Source: Thermoanaerobacterales bacterium (GTDB lineage Bacteria; Actinomycetota; Acidimicrobiia; Acidimicrobiales; JACDCH01). Taken from it: 20,615 nucleotides of DNA. Every line of letters starts with the position of its first letter. The first letter of the stretch is position 1. A program made the position numbers and the translations under genes. The notes beneath the pieces are model-generated. The model was not told the origin of the DNA. It did no database searches and worked only from the letters and a program-made list of their open reading frames with translations. The stretch is taken from assembly GCA_017577565.1 (NCBI GenBank), contig PKRH01000060.1, forward strand, positions 1-20,615, read 5' to 3'. Of the stretch, positions 20,201 through 20,615 are shown in pieces.

Positions 20201-20615
20201 GTGACGCTGACGCAACTGGAAGCGTTCGTGCTCGTCGCCCGGCTCGGATCGGTCAAGGCGGCGGCCCGGGCGCTCGGCGTCACCGAGCCGGCGGTGTCGG
20301 GGGCCCTGGCCGCCCTGCGCCAGCACCTCGGCGACCCGCTGGTGGTCCGCACGGGCGGGGGCATGGACCTGACCGAGGGGGGCCGGCGCCTGGTGCCGGT
20401 CGCCGCGCAGATGGTGCGGCTCGGCCGGGAGGCGGTCGCCGCGGTCCGGCAGGTGCCCGGCGGCACCGAGCCGCTCCGGGTCGTCGCCACCGACACCGTC
20501 GCCACCTACGTCGCCCGCCCGCTGCTCGACGCGTTCACCGCCCGCCACGCCGGCGTCGACGTCGTGCTCAGCGTGGCCCCGGCCGGGGAGATGCCCCACC
20601 TGCTGACCCGCCACC
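20201..20615 (+). CDS. LysR-family transcriptional regulator (CutR-like), C-terminus beyond window
   Basis: The visible 138 codons give a complete LysR-type winged-helix domain: LTQLEAFVLVARLGSVKAAA, RALGVTEPAVSGALAALRQH as the helix-turn-helix, LGDPLVVRTGGGMDLTEGGR as the wing, then the linker helix and the start of the effector-binding domain (PLRVVATDTVATYVARPLLDAF). It diverges from the cox operon with 116 bp between start codons. In Mycobacterium sp. JC1 the LysR regulator CutR, next to the CO dehydrogenase genes, is needed for their expression; the same role is inferred here from position. Starts at GTG; right end cut by the window. Confidence 0.9.
   Translation, partial: MTLTQLEAFVLVARLGSVKAAARALGVTEPAVSGALAALRQHLGDPLVVRTGGGMDLTEGGRRLVPVAAQMVRLGREAVAAVRQVPGGTEPLRVVATDTVATYVARPLLDAFTARHAGVDVVLSVAPAGEMPHLLTRH

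Noticed and set aside
1..20615. CRISPR arrays, insertion sequences, tRNA/rRNA genes, prophage
   Set aside because: No regularly spaced repeats, transposase or integrase motifs, cloverleaf or rRNA-like stretches were found, and composition is uniform across the window.

Overview
The window is very GC-rich DNA with GC or GTG-heavy start usage and almost exclusively G/C third codon positions. The gene content (Actinobacteria-type LeuB, citramalate synthase, form I CO dehydrogenase, mycobacterial-style PspA-like protein, frequent leaderless starts) points to a high-GC actinobacterium, possibly of the Acidimicrobiia. The phylum-level call is reasonably safe; the class is an inference.

Left part (1-6394, mostly minus strand). 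A PspA/IM30-like coiled-coil gene runs off the left edge. Next comes a compact liv operon, transcribed leftward in the order livK-livH-livM-livG-livF, encoding an ABC importer for branched-chain amino acids or similar hydrophobic substrates. Its promoter carries a perfect 8+3+8 palindrome of the TetR-operator type at about the transcription start. A 172-residue gene of unknown function with its own promoter-like element follows.

Middle (6461-10273, minus strand). leuB-ilvE-cimA forms a branched-chain amino acid operon. CimA plus LeuB give the threonine-independent citramalate route to isoleucine, and IlvE does the final transamination. Upstream of leuB lies what looks like a complete ribosome-mediated transcription attenuator: a promoter, a 12-codon leader peptide ending in Val-Ile-Val-Ile-Ala, a hairpin starting at the leader stop codon, and an intrinsic terminator with a T-rich tail. 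This is the most striking regulatory structure in the window. A greA gene diverges from it.

Plus-strand island (10274-12921). greA, an iron-siderophore-type substrate-binding lipoprotein behind a promoter with a partial DtxR/IdeR-like box, and an aldo/keto reductase.

Right part (12918-20615). A leftward operon encodes aerobic carbon monoxide dehydrogenase and its maturation factors: coxM-coxS-coxL, an XdhC-type factor fused to a C-terminal YHS domain, a MoxR-like AAA+ ATPase (CoxD-like), a VWA protein (CoxE-like) and a small ORF. CoxL has the AYxCSFR motif of form I enzymes, so oxidation of CO (probably trace CO for energy during carbon limitation) is the expected role. A LysR-type regulator gene diverges from coxM and runs off the right edge; a 16-bp palindrome sits between the two promoters.

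Several transcription units (leader peptide, 172-aa gene, greA, aldo/keto reductase, lysR) have a TAnnnT-like or near -10 element only 7-8 nt before the start codon, which suggests leaderless mRNAs. No tRNA, rRNA, insertion sequence, CRISPR array or phage gene was seen. No stretch longer than about 300 bases lacks a gene.
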